From Methanosaeta sp. PtaB.Bin018 (lineage in GTDB: Archaea > Halobacteriota > Methanosarcinia > Methanotrichales > Methanotrichaceae), in assembly GCA_002067755.1 (NCBI GenBank), contig MVQH01000084.1:1-44134 (forward strand): a stretch of 44,134 nucleotides of DNA. The letters run 5' to 3'. Shown here piece after piece: positions 1-8,639 of this stretch (the stretch's first letter is position 1; the number at the start of each line of letters is the position of its first letter). The translations under genes and the position numbers were made by a program. The notes under the pieces were generated by a model. The model was not told the DNA's origin. It searched no databases and saw only the letters and a list, made by a program, of their open reading frames with translations.

Positions 1-2253
1 CCCGTGAGACTTGCCATAGCGCTCGTTTACGGCTCCCTGGTCGGCCAGAAGCTCCTCCATGGAGAGGCCCATCATGGAGGCGACGGTGCCGCGCAGCGGC
101 ACACCGCTTCCTTCGAATCTCATTATGGAGTTGATGAACTCCACACGCTTCTCACCTTCTGGAAGCTGGCCGAAGATGTGCATGCCGGAGTCTATCTGCG
201 TGTTTCTCACGCGGCTGAGCTCGTTGTGAGCTTTGGTCACAATCTCCTCGATTGGCATCTCCTCAATATGCCTAATGCTCTTGTCTAGGTTTGCAGCCTT
301 GATTGCGTCGATGAGCAGATGGCGCAGCTCGTGTGACCTTGCGTGGTCGTGCTTGGCAATCTCATACTCTCCGAGCAGCCTGTCCACCTCCAGCAGCTCG
401 TCGTAGAGCCCCGACTCTGTCATGACCGTCTGCATGTGGTCCACTAAGACAGCGTAGCTGCGCCTCTTGGCGATGGTTCCCTCGGGCGGGTTATCGGCGT
501 TGTAGATGTACAGATGGGGGATGGTTCCGATGCAGATGTCGGGATAGCAGTTCCTGGAAAGCCCCACGCCTTTTCCGGGCAGGAACTCCAGGTTGCCGTG
601 CGTCCCCACGTGGATGAGCACATCTGCACCGAAGATCTCCTCAAGATAGCGGTAGGTGGCCATGTACTGATGCGTGGGCGGCACATCCGGGTCGTGCAGG
701 ATCTTGCAGACCTGGCCGTCGCAGCGCGCTCCTGCGCAGCCGCGTTTGGGCTGGACGCAGACTACGGCATTGCCATACTGAACGCCCGTGATCACGATCT
801 TGCCCTGGTAGAGCATGGCTGCAGGGATGTCGTTCTTCAGCTCGCCGGGCGGATTGCCCCAGGCCTCGCAGACGCGGTCCTTTACCTGGGGCGTGAGCGT
901 GTCAAACCAGCGCTCATACTCCTCTTTGGTCTGATAGGCCAGGACTCCCCCTTTGGCCACGATCTCCTCGATTGGAGTCCAGCGGAACTCGGAGATGGCT
1001 TTTCGGCCCATGATGGTCTCGATCAGCTCTTTGCCAGTCGCAGGAGCGTTTTCCAGAGAATAGCCGGCTTGCGCCATCCTGTTCATGATTCTCGAGACGC
1101 TCTCGATTGTGTCCAGGTGCGCGCCGCCGCCGACGGCCGCTTCAACAGAGGCACATGGGTTGTTGTGGAGGATGAAGGCCACACGCCGCTCGGCTATCGG
1201 CTTCCTGGCCAGGTCGATCCATTTCTTAACTCTTTTTGAAAGCTTCGCGCAGCGCTCCGCAATAGGCGTGCGCTCCTCATGATCGCCTTGCTTTGACCCG
1301 GCGCTTATGATGATGGGCTCGATCATCCCTTCGAACTCAGGCATGGCCACAGCCCAGCCGATGTCGTTGGACAGTCCGATGCTGTTCTCCCATTCATCCA
1401 GGGTCATCCGGGTGGAGAGGACGGGCTCAAATACAGGTGCATTCAGCTTTTTCAAAAGAGCTATGCCCGTCTGGTTACTTTTTGCCTCTCCCAGATTGCT
1501 CCTATCCTGACCCAGGAAGAAGGGAGCCGTCTTTACCATGGCATCTATGATCGGCTTGCCCTCAATGAAGAAGTAGTCCCAAACCACCTCGCCCATGCTC
1601 CTGGTGCCAAGATCCTCATCTCGGACGGAATATGAGAACACAGGGATGACGTTCAATCCTTCCCGCTCCAGCGCTCTGATCAGCTCGTCCTCTGTGGCCA
1701 GATTTCTGTTTACCCAGTAAAACCTTGAGAAGAGCAATCCTACGGTCGGGCCGCCGTCGGGCTCATACCACTTGAGATACTCCCGGACATCGTCAAAGTG
1801 GCGTGGAGCATCCGGATGGTACGCCCCTTCCCAGGGCATGGGGCAGGGAGGAAGCGCAGCCACATCCATATGCAGCAGCTCCCGGCAGAGATACAGGAGC
1901 ATGTTGCGCATGTTATCCTCTCCGCCGTGCGTCAGGTAAGCATTTGCGGTGACCACAACTTTTGCAGGAGCTGTGGAGAGCATCCAGTAGGCCTGGTCAT
2001 AGCCAAGACATACGATAGGCTTATTCTTTCCAATCTCCTTCAGCCTCGGCTCGATCTCATCCCAAATTCCATCACTGCCGCGGTGAATGAAGATCAAGTC
2101 GGAGTCCTGGCAGGACTTCAATGCTTCTGCTATCTTGTCCTGGTTGTCCTCGAGCCTCTGGGTCGAATAAAGCTGCAGGTCAAAGGCCAGTTGCTTTCCT
2201 GCCCTGGAGATTATGGGCAGATATGGGTTTCCAACGAGACATGTGATTTTCAT
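1..2253 (-). CDS. cobN: CobN/ChlH-type metal chelatase large subunit (partial, 3' end outside window)
   Basis: The frame is open from an ATG at 2253 to the window edge, giving about 751 N-terminal residues of a protein that is usually 1,200-1,300 aa. It reads as the large subunit of the CobN/ChlH/BchH family, which inserts Co or Mg into a tetrapyrrole with the help of AAA+ and VWA subunits. Visible family motifs include TANAYLTHGGEDNM near the N-terminus and HVGTHGNLEFLPGKG further on. An AGGAGGAGA Shine-Dalgarno lies just before the ATG. It is the last gene of a minus-strand run after the permease and ATPase genes, and the likely AAA+/VWA partner is encoded divergently at 4853. Methanogens make cobalamin with CbiX and F430 with CfbA, so the true metal and substrate of this CobN are uncertain. 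Confidence 0.93.
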   Translation of the reverse strand, partial: MKITCLVGNPYLPIISRAGKQLAFDLQLYSTQRLEDNQDKIAEALKSCQDSDLIFIHRGSDGIWDEIEPRLKEIGKNKPIVCLGYDQAYWMLSTAPAKVVVTANAYLTHGGEDNMRNMLLYLCRELLHMDVAALPPCPMPWEGAYHPDAPRHFDDVREYLKWYEPDGGPTVGLLFSRFYWVNRNLATEDELIRALEREGLNVIPVFSYSVRDEDLGTRSMGEVVWDYFFIEGKPIIDAMVKTAPFFLGQDRSNLGEAKSNQTGIALLKKLNAPVFEPVLSTRMTLDEWENSIGLSNDIGWAVAMPEFEGMIEPIIISAGSKQGDHEERTPIAERCAKLSKRVKKWIDLARKPIAERRVAFILHNNPCASVEAAVGGGAHLDTIESVSRIMNRMAQAGYSLENAPATGKELIETIMGRKAISEFRWTPIEEIVAKGGVLAYQTKEEYERWFDTLTPQVKDRVCEAWGNPPGELKNDIPAAMLYQGKIVITGVQYGNAVVCVQPKRGCAGARCDGQVCKILHDPDVPPTHQYMATYRYLEEIFGADVLIHVGTHGNLEFLPGKGVGLSRNCYPDICIGTIPHLYIYNADNPPEGTIAKRRSYAVLVDHMQTVMTESGLYDELLEVDRLLGEYEIAKHDHARSHELRHLLIDAIKAANLDKSIRHIEEMPIEEIVTKAHNELSRVRNTQIDSGMHIFGQLPEGEKRVEFINSIMRFEGSGVPLRGTVASMMGLSMEELLADQGAVNERYGKSHG

Positions 2254-2333
2254 AATGGTCTCCTCCTGACTTTCTTTTTACCACAAAATTTGCGTTTAAT
2301 CACATTTACGTCTCAAATCAAATGATAATGCCA

Positions 2334-3119
2334 TCAGCCCGCCGCAGCGCCATTCAAAGACCGCAGAGGCACAATGCAGGGCTTATCCAGAGATCTCATA
2401 ACCAACGCCTCAACGCCGTAGACCTCGCTGATATTTTTCTCGCTCAGCAGATCATTAGGGGCTCCGGCGGCGTAGACAACTCCCTTCTTCAGCATCACCA
2501 ATGTATCCGAGAACCGGGCGGCAAGGTTGAGGTCGTGTATGGCCATCACTGCCGATATGCCCTTCTCTTTGACCAGTGAACTTATGGTCTCCATGACATC
2601 CAGCTGGTGCTTCATATCCAGGTTGGACGTGGGTTCGTCAAGAAGGAGCACTGCGGGCTCCTGGGCAAGAGCCCTGGCGATTAGCACCTTTTGCTTCTGG
2701 CCGCCGGAGAGCTGGCCGAAATCGCGCATGGCCAGCTCCTGCAGATTTAAAAGCTCCAGGGTGTCCGCTACCTTGTCCAGATCTGCATCGGAGACGCGCC
2801 AGCTGATGTGAGGCCTTCTGCCCATGAGAACTGTGTCAAAAACGGTAGTGGCAAGCGGCGTGGAGCTGGACTGAGGCACATAGCCTAATCGCCTGGCGAT
2901 CTCCTGCTGCTTCATGCTCTGTACATCCTGCCCCTCCAGCAGGATGCTTCCCTTGGGTTTGAGGATGCGGTCGATGCATTTGATGAGCGTGGTCTTGCCC
3001 GATCCGTTCGGCCCCACAAGGCTCAAGATCTCAGCGTCATCTACAATGACGTTCAAATCGTCAAGGATCTTGTTGCTTTGGTAGCTGAAGGTCAGGTCTT
3101 TGATCGAGATTTTTACCAT
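2334..3119 (-). CDS. FecE/BtuD-type ABC transporter ATP-binding protein
   Basis: This is a 261-aa ATPase subunit of an iron-siderophore/cobalamin-type importer. Walker A is GPNGSGKTT near residue 36, the signature is LSGGQKQKV, and Walker B is LLLDEPTSNLD followed by the switch histidine in AIHDL. Length is normal for FecE/BtuD. The start ATG at 3119 is preceded by AGTGAGG. It lies 129 bp downstream of the permease gene and 80 bp upstream of cobN, all on minus, and the 129-bp gap is AT-rich enough to hold a second promoter. It should energise the permease at 3249-4328. The cargo (Fe chelate, corrinoid or another metal chelate) cannot be read from the sequence, but the cobN neighbour favours cobalt or a tetrapyrrole. 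Confidence 0.92.
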   Translation of the reverse strand: MVKISIKDLTFSYQSNKILDDLNVIVDDAEILSLVGPNGSGKTTLIKCIDRILKPKGSILLEGQDVQSMKQQEIARRLGYVPQSSSTPLATTVFDTVLMGRRPHISWRVSDADLDKVADTLELLNLQELAMRDFGQLSGGQKQKVLIARALAQEPAVLLLDEPTSNLDMKHQLDVMETISSLVKEKGISAVMAIHDLNLAARFSDTLVMLKKGVVYAAGAPNDLLSEKNISEVYGVEALVMRSLDKPCIVPLRSLNGAAAG

Positions 3120-3248
3120 TGGGCCTCACTTTCCAGGTGGATATTTCGCCTTAAGGCTTACTCTCACACCATGTTAATAAAATTTTTTATTGCAATTGTA
3201 TTACCGAATAATAAAAGAATGAGGATCTGGCCCTACTCTGCCTGCAGC

Positions 3249-4328
3249 TCACCAGAACTCCTTCTTCCGGTGCATGAAAAGGTATACGAAAAAGGGCACG
3301 CCCAGGAAGGCTGTCATGATGCCCACCGGCAGGATGACTGGAGCGAGTAGGGTCCTGGCCACTGTATCAGCGGCGAGCAGCAGCAATCCACCGGCCAGAC
3401 CTGAGATTGGCAGCAGGAATCTGTGATCTCCCCCGATTATCATGCGCGTGATGTGAGGCGAGACCAGGCCGATGAATCCGATGGTGCCCGTAAAGCAGAT
3501 CACCGCCGCAGTTATGAACGATACCAGCATCATGCAAACGACGCGCGTCCTCTCCACATTTACTCCCAAGCTCTTTGCGGTCTCGTCGCCCGCACCAAGG
3601 GCATTGATATCCCAGGATTTTAGGAGGAGATACGGGAAGCAAACGACAATGACCACAGTGACTATCCAGACCTTATCCCAGGAGGAGCGGCCCAAAGAGC
3701 CCATCATCCAGAAGACGACCTCTTGAACCTGCTCCGCATGCCCCACGTACTGCAGAAAGGATGTCATTGCCGAGAAGAGGTACATGATGGCAATTCCTGC
3801 CAGGATCATTGTCTCGGGGGTGATGCCCTTGTATTTTGCCAGTCCGTAGACGGCGAAGGAGGCGAGAACTGTGAAAATAAAGGCATTGCCCACGATCAGC
3901 CACTGCCCGCCCACAAATCCAGCGCCCATGACTATGGCCAGAGCAGCTCCGAATCCCGCGGCTGAGGAGATTCCCAGGGTGAAAGGGCTGGCAAGGGGAT
4001 TTTTGAGGATGCCCTGCATCACCGCTCCGGCAATGGCAAGTCCGATGCCTCCAACTATCGCCAGGAGGATGCGATGCAGCCTCAGCCCCCAAACGATGGT
4101 GTCCGAGAACCAGTTTGTCTGGAAATAGCCGGGAAAGAACCTGGCAAGGATCGTGGCATAAACATCAGCGACTCTTATATCAGCTGAACCTCGCGTGGCA
4201 GCATATCCTGCCAGCAAAATTATCGCTAAGATGAAGGCGAAGAGACAGAAGATCTTTTTGCTGATGAACTTCTCATACTGCTCCCTCAGATCCGCAGCAG
4301 GATTATCATGGGAATGTGCAGCCGACAT
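3249..4328 (-). CDS. FecCD/BtuC-type ABC transporter permease
   Basis: The product is a polytopic membrane protein of about 359 aa of the FecCD family, with many hydrophobic helices and the family sequences LRLHRILLAIVGGIGLAIAG and GTIGFIGLVSPHITRMI. The latter is close to the coupling region that meets the ATPase. I chose the ATG at 4328 (MSAAHSHDN) because CTGAGGAG lies 7 nt before it. The frame stays open to a TTG at 4499, but that part is better explained by a small ORF in another frame (4340-4486). Downstream on the same strand are its ATPase and cobN. No binding-protein gene lies in the unit; candidates in the window are at 8640 and 23372. Confidence 0.92.
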   Translation of the reverse strand: MSAAHSHDNPAADLREQYEKFISKKIFCLFAFILAIILLAGYAATRGSADIRVADVYATILARFFPGYFQTNWFSDTIVWGLRLHRILLAIVGGIGLAIAGAVMQGILKNPLASPFTLGISSAAGFGAALAIVMGAGFVGGQWLIVGNAFIFTVLASFAVYGLAKYKGITPETMILAGIAIMYLFSAMTSFLQYVGHAEQVQEVVFWMMGSLGRSSWDKVWIVTVVIVVCFPYLLLKSWDINALGAGDETAKSLGVNVERTRVVCMMLVSFITAAVICFTGTIGFIGLVSPHITRMIIGGDHRFLLPISGLAGGLLLLAADTVARTLLAPVILPVGIMTAFLGVPFFVYLFMHRKKEFW

Positions 4329-4339
4329 CGATCTACTCC

Positions 4340-4486
4340 TCAGAATAATACCTTCGCCGCATCCAGATATTGCCCCAGCCTTTTCACGGCCCCATCTATC
4401 CCAATTTCCGCTCCTGCAAAGCCTTTTACTGAGCGTGAAAGGCTCTCGTTGCAGAGTAACAGATTCAAGCTGCAAATGACATTCAT
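4340..4486 (-). CDS. small 48-aa ORF in the leader of the permease gene
   Basis: An ATG at 4486 opens a 48-codon frame that ends in TGA at 4340-4342, 11 nt before the permease start. Its stop overlaps the CTGAGGAG Shine-Dalgarno of the permease, so the two could be translationally coupled. The second half (EIGIDGAVKRLGQYLDAAKV) looks like real protein sequence and its codon use resembles the neighbours. It may be a conserved small protein, a regulatory leader peptide, or the surviving tail of a lost gene such as a binding protein. I do not recognise a family. An upstream TATA-like TTTATTAATATT (minus reading, near 4545) would place this ORF first on the transcript. Confidence 0.5.
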   Translation of the reverse strand: MNVICSLNLLLCNESLSRSVKGFAGAEIGIDGAVKRLGQYLDAAKVLF

Positions 4487-4852
4487 GCCTGATCCCCAAA
4501 TTCCATCGATTAGAGCGACAAAGGTACTTTATGCTAATATTAATAAATCTTTTGGTGTTAGTATTATTCGATCACAATAATGATGCAGATGTCTGCTCTA
4601 ATGCGATTCTTCCAAAACCGCTCATTCACTGCCATATGATTCCAGTTAAGGAGCATCCGTTATAGCGCGTCTGCCTCGTCAGGTGCAGATTGATGATGAT
4701 CTGATTATTCCGCCTGACTTGATATTAATAAATTTATCTCATTGCTAAATAAATTAAATAATATTATTTTCTAGAAATAATTTATGAAAATAGCACTTAG
4801 TAATACGGCATAAAGCCTTATATAGATCCGAAACAAGCTTATAAAAAAGGCG
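4487..4852. promoter_or_regulatory. AT-rich divergent promoter region with a nested stem-loop
   Basis: This 366-bp gap separates the minus-strand transporter/cobN unit from the plus-strand chelatase subunit and holds no convincing gene. For the plus gene, a TATA box CTTATATAG at 4817-4825 lies about 30 nt before the ATG, so the mRNA leader would be very short. At 4678-4718 there is a nested inverted repeat: outer arms GTCAGG/CCTGAC and inner arms CAGAT/ATCTG around an 8-nt loop. It could be an operator for a metal-responsive repressor. Its position outside the predicted plus transcript argues against a plus-strand riboswitch. Confidence 0.5.
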
Positions 4853-6916
4853 ATGACAATGCATCATTTGAAGAGAAGAACCCTCCCATTCACATCTATC
4901 GTCGGCCAAGACGACATGAAGTTCGCCCTGATTTTAAATGCTATAAATCCCCGCATAGGTGGAGTTCTTATCCGAGGCGACAAGGGCACCGCCAAGTCCA
5001 CTGCTGTGCGGGCCCTGGCCGACCTGCTGGAGGATATACTCGTGGTCGAGGACTGCCCCTTCAACTGCGACCCAGCCAACCAAGAGGCCATGTGCGATCT
5101 ATGTTTTGAGAAGAGTCAGAAAAATCAGATAAAAGGGATTAAGAGAAAGACGCCTGTCATCGATCTGCCCCTGGGGGCGACGGAGGATAGAGTGGTCGGC
5201 TCCTTAAATGTAGAGAAGGCCATCAAGGAGGGCATAAAAGCCCTCGAACCTGGCATCCTTGCGGCCTGCAATCGTGGGATACTTTACATAGATGAGGTCA
5301 ACCTGCTAGATGATCACGTAGCTGATGTTCTATTGGATTCAGCCGCCATGGGAGTGAACATCGTGGAGCGCGAGGGTGTGTCAGTGGCCCATCCCGCTCG
5401 CTTCATCCTGGTCGGGACCATGAACCCCGAGGAGGGAGAGATCAGGCCGCAGCTTCTGGACAGGTTCGGGCTGCAGGTGAGCGTGGCCGGAATCGAGGAC
5501 GTTGAGCAGCGAATGCAGATCGCAAAGATGGCTGACGAATTCGATCTCGATCCTGAGGGATTTGTAAGGGCATATCAGGACGATCAGGACCGGCTGAAAG
5601 AGCAGATATGCAAAGCCAGGGAGATGCTCCCCCAGGTTACATTGAGTGATGATCTGCTCCGCACAATAGCTGCTACCTGCATAGACCTGGGGGTCAGGAC
5701 GCACAGGGCGGAGATAGTGATCTCCAGAACGGCTAAGACCATTGCCGCCTTCCAGGGAAGGAGAGAGGTCCAGCCCGAGGACGTGAAGAAGGCCATGGAG
5801 CTGGCACTGGCCCACAGGATGAGGAGCCGGCCTTTTGAGCCGCCGACGTTGAACAAGGATAAGCTGGACAGGTCCATGGAAAAGCAGCAGCATGAACATC
5901 AGCATGAGCACCAACATGAGCAGCAGCAAAAGAGACCTCCTCAGCAGCAAAAACCCCCGCAGCAGAAAAAGCAGGAGCAAGAGCCACAGCAGCCCGACTC
6001 GCAGCAGGACTCCAACCAGTCACAGGCTGCATCGCCGCAGGAGCGGATCTTCGAGATAGGAGCCCCAATAGATGTTCGGAAGATTGGGATCTCCCGCAGG
6101 AGAGACAGGGTGATGCGCCGCAGGGTCAGCGGCAGGAGGATGAACACCCTGGCGGCCCAAAACACGGGCAGATATCTCAGGCAGAGGATGCCGACAGGAA
6201 GAAAGGACATCGCCATCGACGCCACAATCCGGGCCGCTGCCCCATACCAGAGATCGAGGTCTGGAAACAACGCCATCAAGGTGAAGAGCGAGGACATCAG
6301 GGAGAAGGAGCGCGTTGGGAAGACATCCGCTGTGGTCTTATTCGTTGTGGATGCCAGCGGCTCCATGGGTGCGAATCAGAGGATGGAGAGCGCTAAAGGT
6401 GCTGTCCTGTCTCTCCTCATGGACTCCTATCAAAAGAGGGATAAGATAGGCATGGTGGCGTTCAAGGGCAAGGACGCGGAGCTCATCCTGCCTCCCTGCT
6501 CCAGCGTGGATCTGGCCTTGAGCCGCCTGCGGGAGCTTCCCACAGGCGGCAAGACGCCGCTCTCCGCCGGCCTCTCCCGCGGCCTACAGCTCTTGCAGGG
6601 GGAGATGAGAAAGAACGATGAGATCAAGCCCATGATGGTACTCATATCCGACGGCCGGGCCAACGTGGGCATGGGCGGCAAGATCAAAGATGAGCTCTTG
6701 GAGATCTCCAAGAGGAGTCGCCAACTTGGGGTCAACACCATAGTCATAGACACTGAGGTTGTGGAGAACTCGTTCATGGATATGAGGCTTGGATACTGCA
6801 GGGATATCGCAGAGACTGCAGGGGGAAAGTACTATCCCATCTCAGGGCTGACGCCCGAGGCGCTCTACAGCATCATCGACCTGGAGCATAAGCTCCTCTT
6901 TGATGCCAATACCTGA
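4853..6916 (+). CDS. fused ChlI-ChlD-type chelatase subunit (AAA+ and VWA domains)
   Basis: The 687-aa protein joins an N-terminal AAA+ ATPase (Walker A GDKGTAKS near residue 42; Walker [11 protein letters not shown]) to a C-terminal von Willebrand A domain with an intact MIDAS motif DASGSMG near residue 501. Between them, about residues 342-400, is a low-complexity linker rich in Gln, His and Pro ([10 protein letters not shown]). The layout matches BchI plus BchD fused in one chain, the motor/adaptor that drives CobN- or ChlH-type metal insertion. The divergent cobN gene at 1-2253 is the obvious partner. ATGs at 4853 and 4859 are both possible; AAGG precedes the first and a TATA box at 4817-4825 implies a short leader. 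Confidence 0.93.
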   Translation: MTMHHLKRRTLPFTSIVGQDDMKFALILNAINPRIGGVLIRGDKGTAKSTAVRALADLLEDILVVEDCPFNCDPANQEAMCDLCFEKSQKNQIKGIKRKTPVIDLPLGATEDRVVGSLNVEKAIKEGIKALEPGILAACNRGILYIDEVNLLDDHVADVLLDSAAMGVNIVEREGVSVAHPARFILVGTMNPEEGEIRPQLLDRFGLQVSVAGIEDVEQRMQIAKMADEFDLDPEGFVRAYQDDQDRLKEQICKAREMLPQVTLSDDLLRTIAATCIDLGVRTHRAEIVISRTAKTIAAFQGRREVQPEDVKKAMELALAHRMRSRPFEPPTLNKDKLDRSMEKQQHEHQHEHQHEQQQKRPPQQQKPPQQKKQEQEPQQPDSQQDSNQSQAASPQERIFEIGAPIDVRKIGISRRRDRVMRRRVSGRRMNTLAAQNTGRYLRQRMPTGRKDIAIDATIRAAAPYQRSRSGNNAIKVKSEDIREKERVGKTSAVVLFVVDASGSMGANQRMESAKGAVLSLLMDSYQKRDKIGMVAFKGKDAELILPPCSSVDLALSRLRELPTGGKTPLSAGLSRGLQLLQGEMRKNDEIKPMMVLISDGRANVGMGGKIKDELLEISKRSRQLGVNTIVIDTEVVENSFMDMRLGYCRDIAETAGGKYYPISGLTPEALYSIIDLEHKLLFDANT

Positions 6917-6960
6917 AAGTATATCGATTAAATGGCGTTCTGGAGGGATCACGAGGCTTT

Positions 6961-7821
6961 ATGAGCAATATAATCGATATATCAGGCTTAAATAAAGAAT
7001 ACTCCGGGAAGAAGGTTGTCGACGGGCTTAACCTGTGCGTATCTCAAGGCGAGCTCTTCGGATTTCTAGGGCCCAACGGAGCTGGCAAGACAACAACCAT
7101 ACGCATCCTGACCACACTTACGAAGCCCACATCAGGAAAGGTGCTCATCAACGGCATCGATGTAGCCAGAGATCCTGCAAGTGTGAAATCGGAGTTCGGC
7201 GTGGTCCAGCAGCACCTAAGCCTGAACAGAGATCTGACCATTGCCGAGAACCTCGAGCTGCACGCACGGCTGCATCACATCTCCAGATCGGAGCGAAGGA
7301 AGAGGATAGCTGAGCTGCTGGACTATGTGGAGCTCTCCGATCATGCCGACTATCTCATCGACAGCGTGTCGGGGGGCATGAAGAGAAGGGCCATGATCGC
7401 CCGGGCCCTAATCCATAGGCCTAAGCTCCTCTTTCTGGATGAGCCGACTGTGGGGCTGGATGCTCAAACCAGGCGCAGGGTCTGGGATCTCATACGCAGG
7501 ATGAACTCTGAAGGCACAACGGTCTTCTTGACCACACACTACATTGAGGAGGCAGAGGCTTTATGCCAGAGGGTAGGAGTGCTTCATCACGGCAAGCTGA
7601 TCGCTCTCGGAAGCCCTCTGGAACTCCGCCAGAGGCTGGGCATGGTCGCAGTTGAGCTACAAGAGAAGGAGAACGGCACAACCTACCGCTATTTTCCGGA
7701 TCGATCGAGCGCTGCCAGGTTCATCCAAAGCTTGCCCAATACCGAGCGGGTGATCATGAGGGAGTCGAACCTGGAGGATGTATTCATAGAGCTGACAGGC
7801 CAGAAGGTCATAGGGGATTAG
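6961..7821 (+). CDS. ABC-2 type exporter ATP-binding protein
   Basis: The 286-aa ATPase carries Walker A GPNGAGKTTT near residue 38, signature VSGGMKRRAMIARAL and Walker B LLFLDEPTVGLD, followed by the C-terminal extension typical of DrrA/NodI/CcmA-type drug or polymer exporters. It begins 45 bp after the chelatase subunit on the same strand, and its stop codon touches the ATG of its permease partner. Such pairs export antibiotics, lipids or polysaccharides. Nothing in the sequence identifies the cargo. Position behind the chelatase gene may reflect co-transcription rather than a shared task. Confidence 0.93.
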   Translation: MSNIIDISGLNKEYSGKKVVDGLNLCVSQGELFGFLGPNGAGKTTTIRILTTLTKPTSGKVLINGIDVARDPASVKSEFGVVQQHLSLNRDLTIAENLELHARLHHISRSERRKRIAELLDYVELSDHADYLIDSVSGGMKRRAMIARALIHRPKLLFLDEPTVGLDAQTRRRVWDLIRRMNSEGTTVFLTTHYIEEAEALCQRVGVLHHGKLIALGSPLELRQRLGMVAVELQEKENGTTYRYFPDRSSAARFIQSLPNTERVIMRESNLEDVFIELTGQKVIGD

Positions 7822-8559
7822 ATGCTCGATGCATACAGCATACTCTGGTCAGACTTGGCAGCACTCAAGCGGCGCTGGCCTCGCTACCTCATAACCACGC
7901 TGATGAGTCCTATCCTCTATCTGGTGGCCTTCGGCTGGGGACTTGGCCGGGGAATTAACCTGAATGGGACGAGCTATCTCGAATTCGTGATACCGGGAAT
8001 AATCGCCCTGACGGCCATGACCACCAGCTTCAATGGGGCTGGGACCAGGCTGAACGTCGACAGGCTCTACTTCAAGAGCTTCGATGAATGCCTCATGGCC
8101 CCAGTGGGGCTGCCCTCCTTGCTGTTGGGAAAAGCCCTGATCGGCGTTGTGAGGGGTGTCTTAAGCTCTGTTGGTTTTTTGGCAGTGGCCCTGCTTATCG
8201 CACCGCACATGCATATCAGTCTGCCATTTGTTCTTGGGCTCTTGCTCTGCTGTCTGACGTTTGCCTTTCTGGGGGTGCTCGCCGCCCTTCTGGCACGCTC
8301 GCATGAGGACATGGCCACCTTCGGAAGCCTGATCCTGATGCCCATGACATTCCTGGGAGGAACATTCTTCTCCCTGGCCCAGGTGCCATTCGGGCTGAAG
8401 ATGGCGCTCTATGCGCTACCCCTCACCCACGCCAGCCTTTTTCTGCGGGCTGCAGCCCTGGACCAGCCTCTGCCCTGGGCATCATTCCTGATCCTGCTGG
8501 CCTTCTTTGCCATATTTCTGTGTGGAGGGATGCTGGCCTTGAAGAGGATGAGCGTTTAG
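7822..8559 (+). CDS. ABC-2 type exporter permease
   Basis: This 245-aa membrane protein has about six hydrophobic segments and the ABC-2 family pattern, including the central FVIPGIIALTAM stretch and the C-terminal PMTFLGGTFFSLAQVP stretch. Its ATG follows the stop of the ATPase gene with no spacer, so the two are translationally coupled and form one exporter. Length fits the DrrB/NodJ class. The gene is followed by a T-rich stretch at 8565-8579 that probably ends the transcript. Cargo is unknown. Confidence 0.92.
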   Translation: MLDAYSILWSDLAALKRRWPRYLITTLMSPILYLVAFGWGLGRGINLNGTSYLEFVIPGIIALTAMTTSFNGAGTRLNVDRLYFKSFDECLMAPVGLPSLLLGKALIGVVRGVLSSVGFLAVALLIAPHMHISLPFVLGLLLCCLTFAFLGVLAALLARSHEDMATFGSLILMPMTFLGGTFFSLAQVPFGLKMALYALPLTHASLFLRAAALDQPLPWASFLILLAFFAIFLCGGMLALKRMSV

Positions 8560-8564
8560 ATCCA

Positions 8565-8579
8565 TTGTTTTACTTTTTT
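8565..8579 (+). terminator. T-rich archaeal terminator after the ABC-2 pair
   Basis: Two T runs (TTGTTTTAC then TTTTTT) follow the permease stop by 6-20 nt on the plus strand. Archaeal RNA polymerase commonly terminates at such U-tracts without a hairpin. The next gene has its own TATA box shortly downstream, which fits transcript separation here. Confidence 0.4.
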
Positions 8580-8582
8580 GAA

Positions 8583-8619
8583 ATTTGCAGAAAAATTTAT
8601 AATCAATGATGTTGCAAAT
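8583..8619 (+). promoter_or_regulatory. TATA promoter bracketed by an inverted repeat
   Basis: Perfect 7-bp arms ATTTGCA (8583-8589) and TGCAAAT (8613-8619) stand 23 nt apart and enclose the TATA-like AAATTTATAATC. Transcription would start near 8625, about 15 nt before the ATG at 8640. A repressor bound across these arms would cover the TATA box, so this is a plausible metal-responsive operator for the downstream binding protein. That the arms are an operator is inference. Confidence 0.45.
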
Positions 8620-8639
8620 CAAAATTTTAGTGATATAAT

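Noticed and set aside
514-1239. Long plus-strand ORF of 241 codons
   Set aside because: It is the antisense shadow of cobN; the minus-strand frame carries clear CobN motifs.
4487-4852. Cobalamin or other riboswitch before the chelatase gene
   Set aside because: The TATA box at 4817-4825 leaves almost no leader, and no conserved riboswitch core could be recognised.
5881-5960. CAG/CAT-rich stretch as a possible DNA repeat array
   Set aside because: It encodes the His/Gln linker in frame and the units are irregular, so it is a coding low-complexity segment rather than a CRISPR or satellite array.
5381-5980. Minus-strand leucine-rich ORF opposite the chelatase subunit
   Set aside because: It mirrors the Gln/His codons of the linker; the plus-strand gene is certain.
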